From positions 1,469,001 through 1,533,000 of the forward strand of contig NZ_CP106679.1 in NCBI RefSeq assembly GCF_025502585.1: a stretch of 64,000 nt of DNA, in the 5' to 3' direction. Under the pieces are notes generated by a model that worked only from the letters and a program-made list of their open reading frames with translations, was not told the DNA's origin and did no database searches. The stretch comes from Reichenbachiella agarivorans (GTDB lineage: Bacteria; Bacteroidota; Bacteroidia; Cytophagales; Cyclobacteriaceae). The translations under genes were made by a program, and so were the position numbers. Positions 1-9,419 of the stretch are shown in pieces. Within the stretch, counting starts at the first letter, position 1. The number at the start of each line of letters is the position of its first letter.

Positions 1-333
1 TGGCGTGCTGTACAGGATGGGGTAGAAAGATCCAATTGTGATTTGGAAAGTAACAATGGTCCAGTCAACTGTCCTACTACTGCGACATCTTCATGTATTG
101 AACTCAATTTGGAAGCCAACAATTTCTATGGACTCAATGTGGCCATTGGTAGCACGATAGATGGAGGTCAATCAGGCACCTATGAGCTAGAAAGTAACAA
201 AATCATTCTTTGTCCAATAGGTGGAGAGTGCTATGACGTACCCGTGGTAGATTCAGGGTTCGATGATTTGACTATCGAGTTGAATAACGAAACCACAGGT
301 TGCAGATTGAGAGTAGAAATGAAAAAACTCTAG
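1..333 (+). CDS. C-terminal part of an unknown, probably secreted protein
   Basis: The reading frame is open from the first base of the window and stops at 331-333, so the 5' end lies outside the window and the visible part is about 110 residues. It is rich in Asn, Ser, Thr and Gly, with several Cys residues (for example in NCP, SSC, LCP, GEC and GC) that could pair as disulfides. Alternating hydrophobic and polar residues suggest beta strands, and a G-T-Y-E-L-E-S-N-K pattern is faintly reminiscent of lipocalin-like lipoproteins of Bacteroidota. This resemblance is weak and no function is assigned. The gene converges on pheS with only 12 bases between the stops and no visible terminator. Confidence 0.6.
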   Translation, partial: WRAVQDGVERSNCDLESNNGPVNCPTTATSSCIELNLEANNFYGLNVAIGSTIDGGQSGTYELESNKIILCPIGGECYDVPVVDSGFDDLTIELNNETTGCRLRVEMKKL

Positions 334-345
334 GCTTCTTCTGTA

Positions 346-1371
346 CTAAAAAGTCCCCTTGAACTGATTCAAGAATCTCACGTCATTTTCTGAGAATAGA
401 CGCAAGTCATTGATTTGATATTTCAACATCGTGATACGCTCGATTCCCATCCCAAAGGCAAAGCCAGTGTATTCTTCTGGATCGATTCCACAATTAGCCA
501 AGACATTCGGGTCGACCATGCCTGATCCTCCGATCTCCACCCAATTGGTATGTTTACAGACATTGCATCCCTTGCCATGGCAGATGAAGCAGCTGATGTC
601 TATCTCGGCACTTGGTTCTGTGAATGGGAAATAGGAAGGTCTGAATCTAATTTTGGTTTCAGGGCCAAACAGCTCCTTCACAAAATGATACACCGTATCC
701 TTGAGGTCTTTGAATCCTACATTCTTATTGACATACAGTCCTTCCACTTGATGAAAAAAGCAATGTGCTCTCGCAGAAATTGCTTCGTTTCTAAACACAC
801 GACCAGGCATGATCGATCTGAATGGAGGCTTTTGACCTTCCATCAATCTAATCTGAACATTGGAGGTATGTGTTCTTAATACCTTGTCTGGATTTTTTTC
901 GATAAAAAATGTATCCTGCATCTCTCTTGCAGGATGATTTTCAGGGAAGTTGAGCGCCGTAAAGTTGTAAAAGTCTTCTTCTATCTCAGGACCTCTTTCT
1001 ACATTGAACCCCATTCGCTCGAAGATCTCGATGATCTTGTTGGTAGTGATAGTCAGTGGATGAATCGATCCTGTCTCTCCTGGCACGTTGGGCAAGGTCA
1101 TGTCCAACCCGATATCTGCCGTAGTAGACGACTGGTCGCTGAGCGCATCAGCCAAAGCTTGGAATTTCTCCTGCGCCAAGTCTTTCAACTCATTCAAAGC
1201 CTGCCCAAAAGCCTTCTTTTGTTCGTTGGGAACATTTTTGAAATCATTGAAAAGCTCAGTGACGACACTCTTCTTACTGATGAATTTCATTCTAAACTGT
1301 TCCAATTCTTCCGCAGCTTTCACTTCTGCCGCTTGGATCATCGCTTTGTATTCCTCTACTTTCTCAAACAT
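346..1371 (-). CDS. pheS: Phenylalanine-tRNA ligase alpha subunit
   Basis: Catalytic subunit of the alpha2-beta2 phenylalanyl-tRNA synthetase, which charges tRNA-Phe in the cytoplasm. The 341 residues match the usual PheS length. Residues 1-85 form the charged, helical N-terminal coiled coil that contacts tRNA. The class II catalytic core follows, with motif 2 in the FRNEAISARAHCFFHQVEG region (about 195-215), a Cys-rich CFICHGKGCNVC segment near 265-280, and motif 3 at about 303-316 (GFAFGMGIERITML). The start is the ATG at 1369-1371; a TAAATTCG box about 20 bases upstream resembles a Bacteroidota -7 element. The partner pheT is not in the window, which is common in this phylum. The gene is divergent from the dinB cassette. 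Confidence 0.97.
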   Translation of the reverse strand: MFEKVEEYKAMIQAAEVKAAEELEQFRMKFISKKSVVTELFNDFKNVPNEQKKAFGQALNELKDLAQEKFQALADALSDQSSTTADIGLDMTLPNVPGETGSIHPLTITTNKIIEIFERMGFNVERGPEIEEDFYNFTALNFPENHPAREMQDTFFIEKNPDKVLRTHTSNVQIRLMEGQKPPFRSIMPGRVFRNEAISARAHCFFHQVEGLYVNKNVGFKDLKDTVYHFVKELFGPETKIRFRPSYFPFTEPSAEIDISCFICHGKGCNVCKHTNWVEIGGSGMVDPNVLANCGIDPEEYTGFAFGMGIERITMLKYQINDLRLFSENDVRFLNQFKGTF

Positions 1372-1390
1372 ATCATTCGACTTGAATGTG

Positions 1391-1398
1391 CGAATTTA
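1391..1398 (-). promoter_or_regulatory. Possible -7 promoter element of pheS
   Basis: On the minus strand this reads TAAATTCG, one base away from the Bacteroidota -7 consensus TAnnTTTG, and lies 20 bases before the pheS start codon. No convincing -33 TTTG partner was found, so this is a tentative call. Confidence 0.35.
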
Positions 1399-1560
1399 CC
1401 ATGAGCGACTTTAAAAAGGAACTTTTGTGGTATAAACCTCAAAGGCTTCATTCGGATAGGAAAACCAAGAACTCCATCTCACTAGCTGATACTTTCCTCT
1501 AGTCGGATTTGTCTTCTCGTGACAAAATCAAAAGTTCATCATTTCTTACAACTATTTATT

Positions 1561-1574
1561 TTAGTATTTGCTAA
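1561..1574. promoter_or_regulatory. Candidate repressor operator of the dinB-dnaE cassette
   Basis: The sequence TTAGTATTTGCTAA is a 14-base palindrome with one mismatched pair (TTAGTA / TGCTAA). It sits 10 bases upstream of a TAnnTTTG -7 box and 36 bases before the dinB start, between the expected -33 and -7 positions, where a repressor would block transcription. DNA-damage polymerase cassettes are usually controlled by LexA or a LexA-like S24 repressor; assigning this site to such a repressor is inference, as no repressor gene is in the window. Confidence 0.4.
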
Positions 1575-1583
1575 ATATTATAG

Positions 1584-1591
1584 TATTTTTG
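1584..1591 (+). promoter_or_regulatory. Possible -7 promoter element of dinB-dnaE
   Basis: TATTTTTG matches the Bacteroidota -7 consensus TAnnTTTG exactly and lies 18 bases upstream of the chosen dinB start. The -33 element is not clear. The palindrome at 1561-1574 is immediately upstream. Confidence 0.4.
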
Positions 1592-1609
1592 TTCTCTCAA
1601 TTTACTTTT

Positions 1610-2827
1610 ATGGCATACCAAAAGTCCATCGTACACATGGATCTAGACACCTTTTTTGTCTCCTGTGAGCGGCTGCTAGATCGAAGGCTCAACAACAAAC
1701 CTGTGCTGATTGGCGGCACCTCTGACAGAGGGGTCGTAGCAGCTTGCAGCTATGAGGCTAGGACATGTGGAGTACACTCTGCCATGCCTATGAAGCTTGC
1801 TAGACAGCTCTGTCCAGAAGCCGTGATCATCAAAGGCAACGCCAGCACCTATAGTCAAAAATCCAAGGATGTCACAGATATCATCAAGGAGTCTGTCCCC
1901 GTATTTGAGAAATCATCCATCGATGAGTTCTATATAGATTTGACTGGCATGGATCAATTTTTTGGCTGTATGAAATTGGCATCCGAACTGCGTCAACGGA
2001 TCATCAAAGAAACCTGGCTGCCCATATCATTTGGTCTATCCGAAAACAAAACCGTATCTAAGATCGCTACTGGAGAAGCCAAACCCAACAACCAAATGAA
2101 AATAGACTATGGGATGGAAAAACCCTTTTTAGCACCGCTATCAATCAAGAAGATTCCGATGATCGGAGAAAAAACCTACCACTCTCTCCGTCAATTGGGC
2201 ATTCGCTATGTCAAGCACCTACAAGATATGCCTCTTGAACTGGTAGAAAGTGCCTTTGGGCAAAACGGAACTAAGATGTGGCAAAAGGCACAGGGAATTG
2301 ACAAGTCGCCTGTAATCCCCTATCAAGAACGGAAATCCATCTCCACAGAAAGGACTTTCGAAAAAGACACCACCGACATTCATAAGCTCAAAAACATTAT
2401 CCTCGCCATGGCCGAGAACCTAGCTTTTCAATTGCGAAAGGGACAAAAGCTGACTTCTTGTATCAGTGTCAAGGTTCGCTATTCGGATTTCAACACCTAT
2501 ACACTGCAGTGCAAAATTTCACATACTTCTGCCGATCACATCTTAATTCCCAAAGTGATAGAATTGTTTGACAAACTGTACAACAAGAGGTTGTTGGTAA
2601 GGTTGATTGGCGTCCGCTTTAGCCAATTGGCAGAGGGAAATTATCAAATCAACTTATTTGAGGACACAGAAGAAATGATTCGCCTCTACCAAGCATTGGA
2701 TGCGATTCGTGACAAGCATGGAGACAGAAAAGTCATGAGAGCAGCTGGAATCGATACCAAAACTATCAGCCGTTTCAATCCCTTCTCGGGCGAGCCACCA
2801 CCACTTTTGCCCAATCGCAGAAATTAA
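1610..2827 (+). CDS. dinB: Y-family translesion DNA polymerase (DinB/UmuC type)
   Basis: Predicted error-prone polymerase of about 405 residues that copies past damaged bases. The palm carries the expected metal ligands: Asp11 in MDLD, and Asp105-Glu106 in SIDEF. The steric-gate region FFVSCE follows the first motif. A helix-hairpin-helix part is seen near residues 180-200, then the little-finger domain, then a QINLF motif at 346-350 that fits a beta-clamp binding site. The frame is open further upstream, but the ATG at 1610 gives the usual N-terminus (MAYQKSIVHMDLD) and leaves room for the promoter. The next gene, dnaE, starts 23 bases downstream, so the two are probably cotranscribed. Because the catalytic acids are intact, this is an active-type polymerase and not an ImuB-like inactive one. 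Confidence 0.93.
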   Translation: MAYQKSIVHMDLDTFFVSCERLLDRRLNNKPVLIGGTSDRGVVAACSYEARTCGVHSAMPMKLARQLCPEAVIIKGNASTYSQKSKDVTDIIKESVPVFEKSSIDEFYIDLTGMDQFFGCMKLASELRQRIIKETWLPISFGLSENKTVSKIATGEAKPNNQMKIDYGMEKPFLAPLSIKKIPMIGEKTYHSLRQLGIRYVKHLQDMPLELVESAFGQNGTKMWQKAQGIDKSPVIPYQERKSISTERTFEKDTTDIHKLKNIILAMAENLAFQLRKGQKLTSCISVKVRYSDFNTYTLQCKISHTSADHILIPKVIELFDKLYNKRLLVRLIGVRFSQLAEGNYQINLFEDTEEMIRLYQALDAIRDKHGDRKVMRAAGIDTKTISRFNPFSGEPPPLLPNRRN

Positions 2828-2850
2828 TAATATGTATTGAGTATTTAAAA

Positions 2851-5832
2851 ATGTTCCTAAACACACATTCATTTTTCAGCTTTAGATATGGTGTGATGTC
2901 ACCAAGAGCCTTGCTGCAAGAAGCTCAGCGTCTAGGTATTGCTACAGTCACCCTGACTGACATTAACGGTACCTCTGGCTGCTTGCAATTTGTCAAACTG
3001 GCCGCAGAGTACGGCATTAGACCTTTGATTGGTGTAGATTTTAGGAATGGTATCCAGCAGCAATTTGTGTCCATTGCTAAAAACAATGAAGGGTTTCAAG
3101 AAATTAACTCTTACCTCTCTCATTTTCTCCATCAGAAAAAGGAAATTCCAGAAACAGCCCCTGACTTCCAAAACATCTTTGTCATTTATCCCTTTTACAC
3201 TCAAAAATCATACGTTCTAAAAGAAAACGAATACATTGGCATCTCGACGACTGACATTTTGAAAATCCCTTTTTCAAAATCAAAAGACCTGCAACACAAA
3301 ATGGTAATCATGCAGACTGCGTCCTTTCGTCATCAACTAGACTTCAACATCCACCGACTACTTCGAGCCATTGACAACAACATGCTGCTGAGTAAGCTCC
3401 CAAAAACAGAAGAAGGAGATTTGCATCATCAATTGTGTAAGGAAGGTGAATTACTCCAAACATTCAAAGACTATCCTTCCATCATTGACAACACCATTGA
3501 TCTCGTCAACCACTGCAACATCTCCTTTGAGTTTGGCAATGGTTATCCACACAAAAATATCCACGCATACAACCCTTCCACACAAGAAGACAGACAGCAC
3601 CTCAGGCGATTATGTCTAGAAGGAATGCCCTATCGTTACCAATACCCTAATATTAAAATTTACAGAAGACTTGCGCTTGAGCTGGACATCATTAAGAAGA
3701 AAGATTTCGTCTCATACTTTCTCGTCAATTGGGATATTCTCAAGTATGCTCGGAGCAAAGGATACTTTTATGTGGGGCGAGGCAGTGGTGCCAATAGCAT
3801 AGTCGCCTATCTACTCCGCATCACAGATGTAGATCCCATCGAATTGGATCTGTATTTTGAGCGTTTTATCAATCTATACAGAACTAACCCACCAGATTTT
3901 GACATTGATTTCTCTTGGAGAGACCGTAATGATATTACTCGATACATTTTTGAAAAATTTGGATATGAAAGAGTCTGTCTAGTTGCCACCTACCATACTT
4001 TCAAATTCAAGGCAGTCACACGTGAGCTGGGCAAAGTTTTCGGTTTGCCTACACATGAAATTGACAAAATCGCAGAGGGACATTACGACAGGAGTGAGCC
4101 TCTTACCAATCTGATTATAAAATATGCCACCAAAATGGATGAAATCCCGAGTCACCTCAGTGTACATGCCAGCGGGATCATCATCTCCGAAAAACCCATT
4201 CACTACTATACAGCCACTAGCTTGCCTCCCAAAGGTTTTCCAATTACACATTTTGACATGGTCGTAGCAGAAGATGCGGGCTTATACAAGTTTGATATAC
4301 TGAGTCAGCGTGGACTGGAAAAAATCAAAGATGCCCTCAGTATCATTCAAGAAAATCACCCAGAGGACGATAGCATTGATATCCACGATACCAAACGGTT
4401 TTTTGAGGACGAAAAAGTAAAAGACTTGCTACGAAATGGTAATGCCATCGGGTGCTTTTATGTAGAGTCTCCCGCGATGCGGATGCTTCTCAAAAAACTA
4501 AAAGCCGACAATTATCTGGGCCTAGTAGCTGCTAGCTCAATCATACGTCCTGGGGTCGCCAAGTCAGGGATGATGCGACAATATATTCTCAGGTTTCGCC
4601 TCCCAGAAAAAAGAGCTGAAGCTCACCCTACATTGCTTAGCCTCATGCCTGAGACGTATGGGGTGATGGTGTATCAGGAAGATGTAATCAAAGTTGCACA
4701 TTATTTTGCAGGTCTGAGTCTGGGAGAGGCAGACTTGCTACGTAGAGGAATGTCAGGCAAATTCCGCTCTCGTACAGAGTTCCAACAAGTAAAACAAAAG
4801 TTCTTTGTCAACTGTATACAAAAAGGACATGGTGAAGAATTGACTGCTGATGTATGGAGACAAGTGGAAAGTTTTGCAGGATACGCCTTTGCGAAAGGAC
4901 ACTCAGCATCCTATGCGATAGAAAGCTACCAAAGTCTTTATCTCAAGGCGCATTACCCACTGGAATACATGGTTGCTGTCATCAACAATGGTGGCGGCTT
5001 TTATAGCCGTCAACTCTACATCCACGAGGCTAGAATGCAGGGGGCTAATATAGAAGCTCCTTGCATCAATCGTTCTCAGATCTTCACAACTATCAGTGGC
5101 ACACATATCTATTTGGGTTTCCACATCATCCATGAATTAGACCATCATTCTACCGAATTAATTTTACAAAAGAGAAAGACCCTGGCACGGTTCAACAGTC
5201 TGGAACAATTTATCAACGAAGTAGCTCTTGGAATTGAGCAAGTCAAAATATTGATTCGACTAGGCGTCTTTCGAGACATAGAGATCAACAAGAAAAAATT
5301 GCTTTGGAAGGCTCATTTTCTACTCAACAAACAACAAAAACCTGTTTACTCCCTTCCAGTTTTTCCTCCGTCCAACAAACCCATTCAGCTCCCTTCGTTA
5401 GATTATGATCAACGAGAAGACTCCTTTGACGAATTAGAAATACTTCACTTCACCCTAAAAAGCCCCTTTGAATTGATCAAAGCCAGGCCCGTTGATCCAA
5501 TAATATATGCGGAAGAAATCGAAACTTACAAGGACAAGATTGTCACTATGCTTGGCTATCTCGTTACTGTCAAAAGGACTTCTACGAATAAAGGTGATCG
5601 CATGCATTTCGGGACTTTCCTAGATGAGAAAGGGCGTTTTATAGACACCGTGCATTTTCCTTCTGTAGCCAGAACCTACCCATTTAGAGGCCACGGACTC
5701 TATGAACTCACCGGAAAAGTGGTAGAAGAATTTGGATTCTACACTTTAGAGATCACACAAATGATCCGCAGCAATTATATCAATATGGAAGATGTAAAAG
5801 AAGAGGATGAAATACTCACTTTGCATGAGTAG
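2851..5832 (+). CDS. dnaE: DNA polymerase III alpha-subunit homologue, error-prone DnaE type
   Basis: C-family replicative-type polymerase of 993 residues, shorter than the roughly 1,160 of housekeeping DnaE and close to DnaE2/ImuC proteins. The N-terminal PHP domain begins at once (NTHSFFSFRYG) and lacks part of the usual metal-binding set (Asn-Thr-His instead of His-x-His). The palm has GRGSGANS near 310 and PDFDIDF at 348-354, giving catalytic Asp351 and Asp353; the third is Asp482 in KFDIL. Later come YQEDVIKVAHYFAG and YAFAKGHSASYA, then a C-terminal OB fold near 900-960. It lies 23 bases behind dinB, which points to a joint role in damage-induced translesion synthesis. Its stop is 7 bases from the end of the convergent glycosylphosphotransferase, with no terminator between. 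A housekeeping dnaE would be expected elsewhere in the genome. Confidence 0.9.
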   Translation: MFLNTHSFFSFRYGVMSPRALLQEAQRLGIATVTLTDINGTSGCLQFVKLAAEYGIRPLIGVDFRNGIQQQFVSIAKNNEGFQEINSYLSHFLHQKKEIPETAPDFQNIFVIYPFYTQKSYVLKENEYIGISTTDILKIPFSKSKDLQHKMVIMQTASFRHQLDFNIHRLLRAIDNNMLLSKLPKTEEGDLHHQLCKEGELLQTFKDYPSIIDNTIDLVNHCNISFEFGNGYPHKNIHAYNPSTQEDRQHLRRLCLEGMPYRYQYPNIKIYRRLALELDIIKKKDFVSYFLVNWDILKYARSKGYFYVGRGSGANSIVAYLLRITDVDPIELDLYFERFINLYRTNPPDFDIDFSWRDRNDITRYIFEKFGYERVCLVATYHTFKFKAVTRELGKVFGLPTHEIDKIAEGHYDRSEPLTNLIIKYATKMDEIPSHLSVHASGIIISEKPIHYYTATSLPPKGFPITHFDMVVAEDAGLYKFDILSQRGLEKIKDALSIIQENHPEDDSIDIHDTKRFFEDEKVKDLLRNGNAIGCFYVESPAMRMLLKKLKADNYLGLVAASSIIRPGVAKSGMMRQYILRFRLPEKRAEAHPTLLSLMPETYGVMVYQEDVIKVAHYFAGLSLGEADLLRRGMSGKFRSRTEFQQVKQKFFVNCIQKGHGEELTADVWRQVESFAGYAFAKGHSASYAIESYQSLYLKAHYPLEYMVAVINNGGGFYSRQLYIHEARMQGANIEAPCINRSQIFTTISGTHIYLGFHIIHELDHHSTELILQKRKTLARFNSLEQFINEVALGIEQVKILIRLGVFRDIEINKKKLLWKAHFLLNKQQKPVYSLPVFPPSNKPIQLPSLDYDQREDSFDELEILHFTLKSPFELIKARPVDPIIYAEEIETYKDKIVTMLGYLVTVKRTSTNKGDRMHFGTFLDEKGRFIDTVHFPSVARTYPFRGHGLYELTGKVVEEFGFYTLEITQMIRSNYINMEDVKEEDEILTLHE

Positions 5833-5839
5833 GCTAGAT

Positions 5840-7219
5840 TTAATATGCCTTGTCCGTCTCGAAAATAATAGAATAAACTGTCAAAACGATGATTTTCACA
5901 TCAAACCAAAGACTCCAGTTTTTGACATAAAATCTATCCAATTTGACACGGCCATACATCTCGCTAAACCTAGCTGTCTCACCTCTGTAACCTTTGGCTT
6001 GTGCCAAGCCAGTCACTCCTGGCTTCACCGCATGGCGCTGGATGAAACGATCTATCTTTGGAGAAAACTCTTCATTCAATTTGATTGGGTGTGGTCTTGG
6101 ACCCACCACAGACATATTGCCAAGAAACACATTGATGAACTGCGGAAGCTCGTCCAGACTTGTTTTCCGGAGAATTCCACCAATTCTGGTGATACGTGCA
6201 TCATTCTTTGTAGCTTGCTTCAGATCCGAATCTTTGTTCACCACCATCGTTCTAAACTTCCAACAAGGAAAATACTTGTTGCCTCTACCATGGCGATTCT
6301 GAATAAAGAACACAGGCCCTGAAGACTCCCATTTGATCAGCAAACCAATAATAGGTACCAACCAAGAGAGTAGAAAAATCATCACTAGCGAAGAGAAGAC
6401 AATATCAAATAGTCTTTTTAAGACTCTATTGTACATCCTATCCAATGGGATATGCCCTACATCTAACACAGGGATGTTACCATATCGTTGAATCTGAAGA
6501 TCTCTGTTGGATACTTTGCTAAAATCAGAAAGCAGTTTGATCTTTATCAAATTATTTTCAGCAAAATCTACCAACCGTTTGACATCCTCATCATACAGTT
6601 TGGGAAGGCAGCAAAAAATCACATCAATATTGTTTGACACTGAAAACTCTTCTATGTCTTCTACAGCGCCCGTCACAGACGGATGGTCTGACTTGTGATC
6701 AAAGAAGCCTTTGAACACATACCCAATCTCAGGATGCTCTAAAAAATGACGCTTCAAACTCCTACCTATTGGACCATAACCAATAATTGCTACGTTGCGT
6801 ACGTTGTATCCCTTCTTTCTGTAAAATCTAAGAATGTTGATAAAACCAACTCTCCAACCAATAACAAATACAGAAAAGATTAGATATGTATAAAATAGAT
6901 GTTCTCTGGAATAGAAGTAGGCTCTTGTTGAAGCCCACATGGCAAAGACTACCGCCAAATTAATGGTAAGAGCTAAGAGAATCTGAGAAATATAATCTAC
7001 AATACTCTTCTCACGGTCAACTTTGTCTAGCTTGGTTACAATAAAGATAACAACCCAAGCAACATTGAGAAATGCAAATAAAAAGGGATAACGATCACCT
7101 TGAAACCAAAAGGTGTCAAAGCGAACATAATTAGCCACTACAAACCCAATGTTCAAAAACATCAAGTCTATGAAAAGGAATATGGCTGGAAAAAACTTAG
7201 AGAACCTTTTCGATTGCAT
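5840..7219 (-). CDS. Polyprenyl glycosylphosphotransferase (WcaJ-type initiating enzyme)
   Basis: Starts polysaccharide repeat-unit synthesis by moving a sugar phosphate from a UDP-sugar to undecaprenyl phosphate at the inner membrane. The 459 residues show the WcaJ plan: four N-terminal membrane segments (about 10-125), a nucleotide-binding-like central domain ([13 protein letters not shown] near 145, not catalytic in this family), one re-entrant membrane segment near 275-295, and the cytoplasmic transferase core. That core has [22 protein letters not shown], the conserved [15 protein letters not shown] and VVGPRPH. The substrate (glucose, galactose or another sugar) cannot be read from the sequence. 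It is the distal gene of the minus-strand polysaccharide array; a gap of 44 bases separates it from the next glycosyltransferase. Confidence 0.93.
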   Translation of the reverse strand: MQSKRFSKFFPAIFLFIDLMFLNIGFVVANYVRFDTFWFQGDRYPFLFAFLNVAWVVIFIVTKLDKVDREKSIVDYISQILLALTINLAVVFAMWASTRAYFYSREHLFYTYLIFSVFVIGWRVGFINILRFYRKKGYNVRNVAIIGYGPIGRSLKRHFLEHPEIGYVFKGFFDHKSDHPSVTGAVEDIEEFSVSNNIDVIFCCLPKLYDEDVKRLVDFAENNLIKIKLLSDFSKVSNRDLQIQRYGNIPVLDVGHIPLDRMYNRVLKRLFDIVFSSLVMIFLLSWLVPIIGLLIKWESSGPVFFIQNRHGRGNKYFPCWKFRTMVVNKDSDLKQATKNDARITRIGGILRKTSLDELPQFINVFLGNMSVVGPRPHPIKLNEEFSPKIDRFIQRHAVKPGVTGLAQAKGYRGETARFSEMYGRVKLDRFYVKNWSLWFDVKIIVLTVYSIIFETDKAY

Positions 7220-7263
7220 GTCTAAACAAGCTAGCTAGATTGCGAAGATAGGGAAATCTTTCG

Positions 7264-8394
7264 TCATACATCATTAACCCACGAAATAATAGAATTTGAA
7301 AAAGAATCGATAGAAAATTTAGAAGCATTGAGAACTAACACTTCCTCCTCAAAATGCTTCTCGTTATTTATAAAGTGCATAATAGCCTCAGTAAGACTTT
7401 TGGTATTTTGCTCATCAAAGAAAACAGCAGTTGCATTCCTATTCATTTCTTGCTGATTCAATGGGATCATGGTTTCTGTGACTCCACCTCTTCCATATGC
7501 GATCACTGGAGTACCTGAGGCATTTGCTTCTAATGGAGTAATACCAAAATCTTCTTCTTGAGGAAAAATAAGTGCTTTAGCTCTAGCATATTCTTCTAGC
7601 AGCTCCTCCTTCGAAAGATTATGCTTAAAAATAATGTTCTTATTCGCTCTTGCCATCAGCTCCGCTTTTAAAGTCCCATTGCCAATAATTACCAAAGGAA
7701 GATTCAAAGCATTAAATGTATCTATCACTAAATCTACCCTTTTGTAATACTCAAAGCGACTAACTACTAAGTAGTTATCGCTTTTAGCCCCTTTTTCAAT
7801 AGGTATAAAGTTCTCCAAATTGACAGGTGGATTTACCACGGGTGCGTTAGTCAATCCATATATCTCTTCAATCCGTTTCTGAACTACTTTAGAATTGACT
7901 ATTGTCAAATCACTTTTTCTAGAATATTTATAATCAATTGATCTCAATCTAGAAATCACGATATTGTACAATAGCTTTTTTATAAAAGATGCCTCCTTTA
8001 CTTCTGGATAAGATTCTGGATACCAAACCAACCTGAAAGGATTATGGCAGTAGTTAATAATCTTGGTTCCCTCTTCAATATTGGCATATTTAGAAGCATA
8101 TGTTGAAGACAAAATAACCTTATCATAGCCTCTAACTTTCAATAAACGCATCGCCCAAAAACCAAATGGATAAAAAAGCAATTTCATCCACTTTTCTGTC
8201 TTCACCATTTTTTGAAAAACAGAAGTCCGAATATCTGCAAGTTTAAATTCTGGATAGGTCAATTCTGGTTGATAACACAATGTATATATAGGTGCATCGG
8301 GAAAAGTCTTGTGCAACGCTAAAGCAACTTGCTCAGCTCCACCTCTCCGCATGAGATCATCGTGAACTATCGCGATTTTACTTACATCAATCAT
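7264..8394 (-). CDS. Glycosyltransferase family 4, WbaZ-like
   Basis: Predicted cytoplasmic retaining glycosyltransferase with the GT-B fold, 376 residues. The N-terminal half has IAIVHDDLMRRGGAEQVA, the usual acceptor-side loop. The C-terminal half has the NYLVVSRFEYYKRVDLVI segment and the E-x7-E type motif in EEDFGITPLEANASGTPVIAYG, which holds the nucleotide-sugar. This pattern resembles WbaZ mannosyltransferases, but the sugar cannot be fixed from sequence. The start overlaps the stop of the upstream acyltransferase by four bases, so the two are translationally coupled. The gene probably adds one sugar to the lipid-linked repeat unit begun by the 5840-7219 enzyme. Confidence 0.9.
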   Translation of the reverse strand: MIDVSKIAIVHDDLMRRGGAEQVALALHKTFPDAPIYTLCYQPELTYPEFKLADIRTSVFQKMVKTEKWMKLLFYPFGFWAMRLLKVRGYDKVILSSTYASKYANIEEGTKIINYCHNPFRLVWYPESYPEVKEASFIKKLLYNIVISRLRSIDYKYSRKSDLTIVNSKVVQKRIEEIYGLTNAPVVNPPVNLENFIPIEKGAKSDNYLVVSRFEYYKRVDLVIDTFNALNLPLVIIGNGTLKAELMARANKNIIFKHNLSKEELLEEYARAKALIFPQEEDFGITPLEANASGTPVIAYGRGGVTETMIPLNQQEMNRNATAVFFDEQNTKSLTEAIMHFINNEKHFEEEVLVLNASKFSIDSFSNSIISWVNDV

Positions 8395-9419
8395 CTGCTC
8401 AATGTATTTACTACTGCTTTTCCTATTTTTATAAACGTCCTTTCAACCAACTCATATAGAACATGTGAAACAAAAATTGTTAGAATGATTGAAACAAAAA
8501 TCTCAATAAGAATAGATTTAAAATTCATGCCTTCCACAAGTTCCCATATAATCGGATGAAACAAATAGAGAGAATAACTTATTCGTCCTAAATAAACAAA
8601 AAAAGCACCCCCTATTTTGACTCTATCTGACAAAACACAAAATGATAACACACCCAATGAATAAGTTAAAAAATACTTGACTGGGTTTTCGTTGTATCCA
8701 AAATCTAAACTATAACCAAAGTGACAAGTAAGAATAAGTGCCGGCACGAAAAACACAATATACTTTCGCACATATTTTTTTGCCAAAATACTTCTATCCA
8801 AAACATGTCGTTTCCAAATCGTTCCAAACAACATAATCGAAATTGCTAAGGGAGCTGCAATCGGAAGTTTCATTTCAAGCCAATACCTCAAAAAAGCAAA
8901 CACAAGAGAAATCATCATAAAAAAAACTGCCGCATAAAATTGATTTCTCTCTTCTTTAAGACATTTAAAATAGAATCCAAAAGCTATCAAAAAATAAAAA
9001 ATAAGCTCTATCTGCAAAGTCCAATATAAGCCTATAACGTTTTCAATTCCTATGAACTGCTGAAACATAGAAAGGTTAACTAAAATCACACTTATCTCTT
9101 TATGAAAAATCACTCCTCCAATCAATACTGAAATCCAGTAAACTGGGTACAGTCTAAAAAATCTACCTATTGAGAAAATTTTTATATCTAATAATGTATC
9201 CCCCTTAATACTATATGGTATAAGCATCCCACTCAACATGAAAAACATTATGACTCCCCACTTACCTAAATCAAAATAGTCGTCTAATAGCAGGTAATAA
9301 TAGTGACCAAATAGACTAGATTCCACTTCAGATCTTACATTTAAAGTATAGTGAAAAAGCACAACTGATAATGCTGCTATCCCTCTTATTGCATCTAAAT
9401 AGTTATATCTATCCTTCAT
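8391..9419 (-). CDS. Membrane acyltransferase family 3 (OafA/YrhL type)
   Basis: Multi-pass inner-membrane protein of 342 residues that probably transfers an acetyl or other acyl group to a sugar of the polysaccharide. It opens with YLDAIRGIAALSVVLFHY, the typical family start with the conserved Arg and His, and continues with about ten hydrophobic segments. FMLSGMLIPYS near residue 60 matches the usual FFVLSG region, and RISYSLYLFHPIIWE near 290 matches the late SYSLYLLH motif. It has no extra SGNH domain. It overlaps both neighbours (by 4 and 11 bases), placing it firmly in the glycosyltransferase operon. The base composition is AT-rich like the rest of this block. Confidence 0.92.
   Translation of the reverse strand: MKDRYNYLDAIRGIAALSVVLFHYTLNVRSEVESSLFGHYYYLLLDDYFDLGKWGVIMFFMLSGMLIPYSIKGDTLLDIKIFSIGRFFRLYPVYWISVLIGGVIFHKEISVILVNLSMFQQFIGIENVIGLYWTLQIELIFYFLIAFGFYFKCLKEERNQFYAAVFFMMISLVFAFLRYWLEMKLPIAAPLAISIMLFGTIWKRHVLDRSILAKKYVRKYIVFFVPALILTCHFGYSLDFGYNENPVKYFLTYSLGVLSFCVLSDRVKIGGAFFVYLGRISYSLYLFHPIIWELVEGMNFKSILIEIFVSIILTIFVSHVLYELVERTFIKIGKAVVNTLSR

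Noticed and set aside
934-1404. Plus-strand open frame of 156 codons opposite pheS
   Set aside because: It lies antisense to a strongly conserved gene and encodes no recognisable protein; it is a shadow of pheS codon usage.
5807-6322. Plus-strand open frame of 171 codons over the 3' ends of dnaE and the glycosylphosphotransferase gene
   Set aside because: It overlaps conserved coding sequence on both sides and has no family features.
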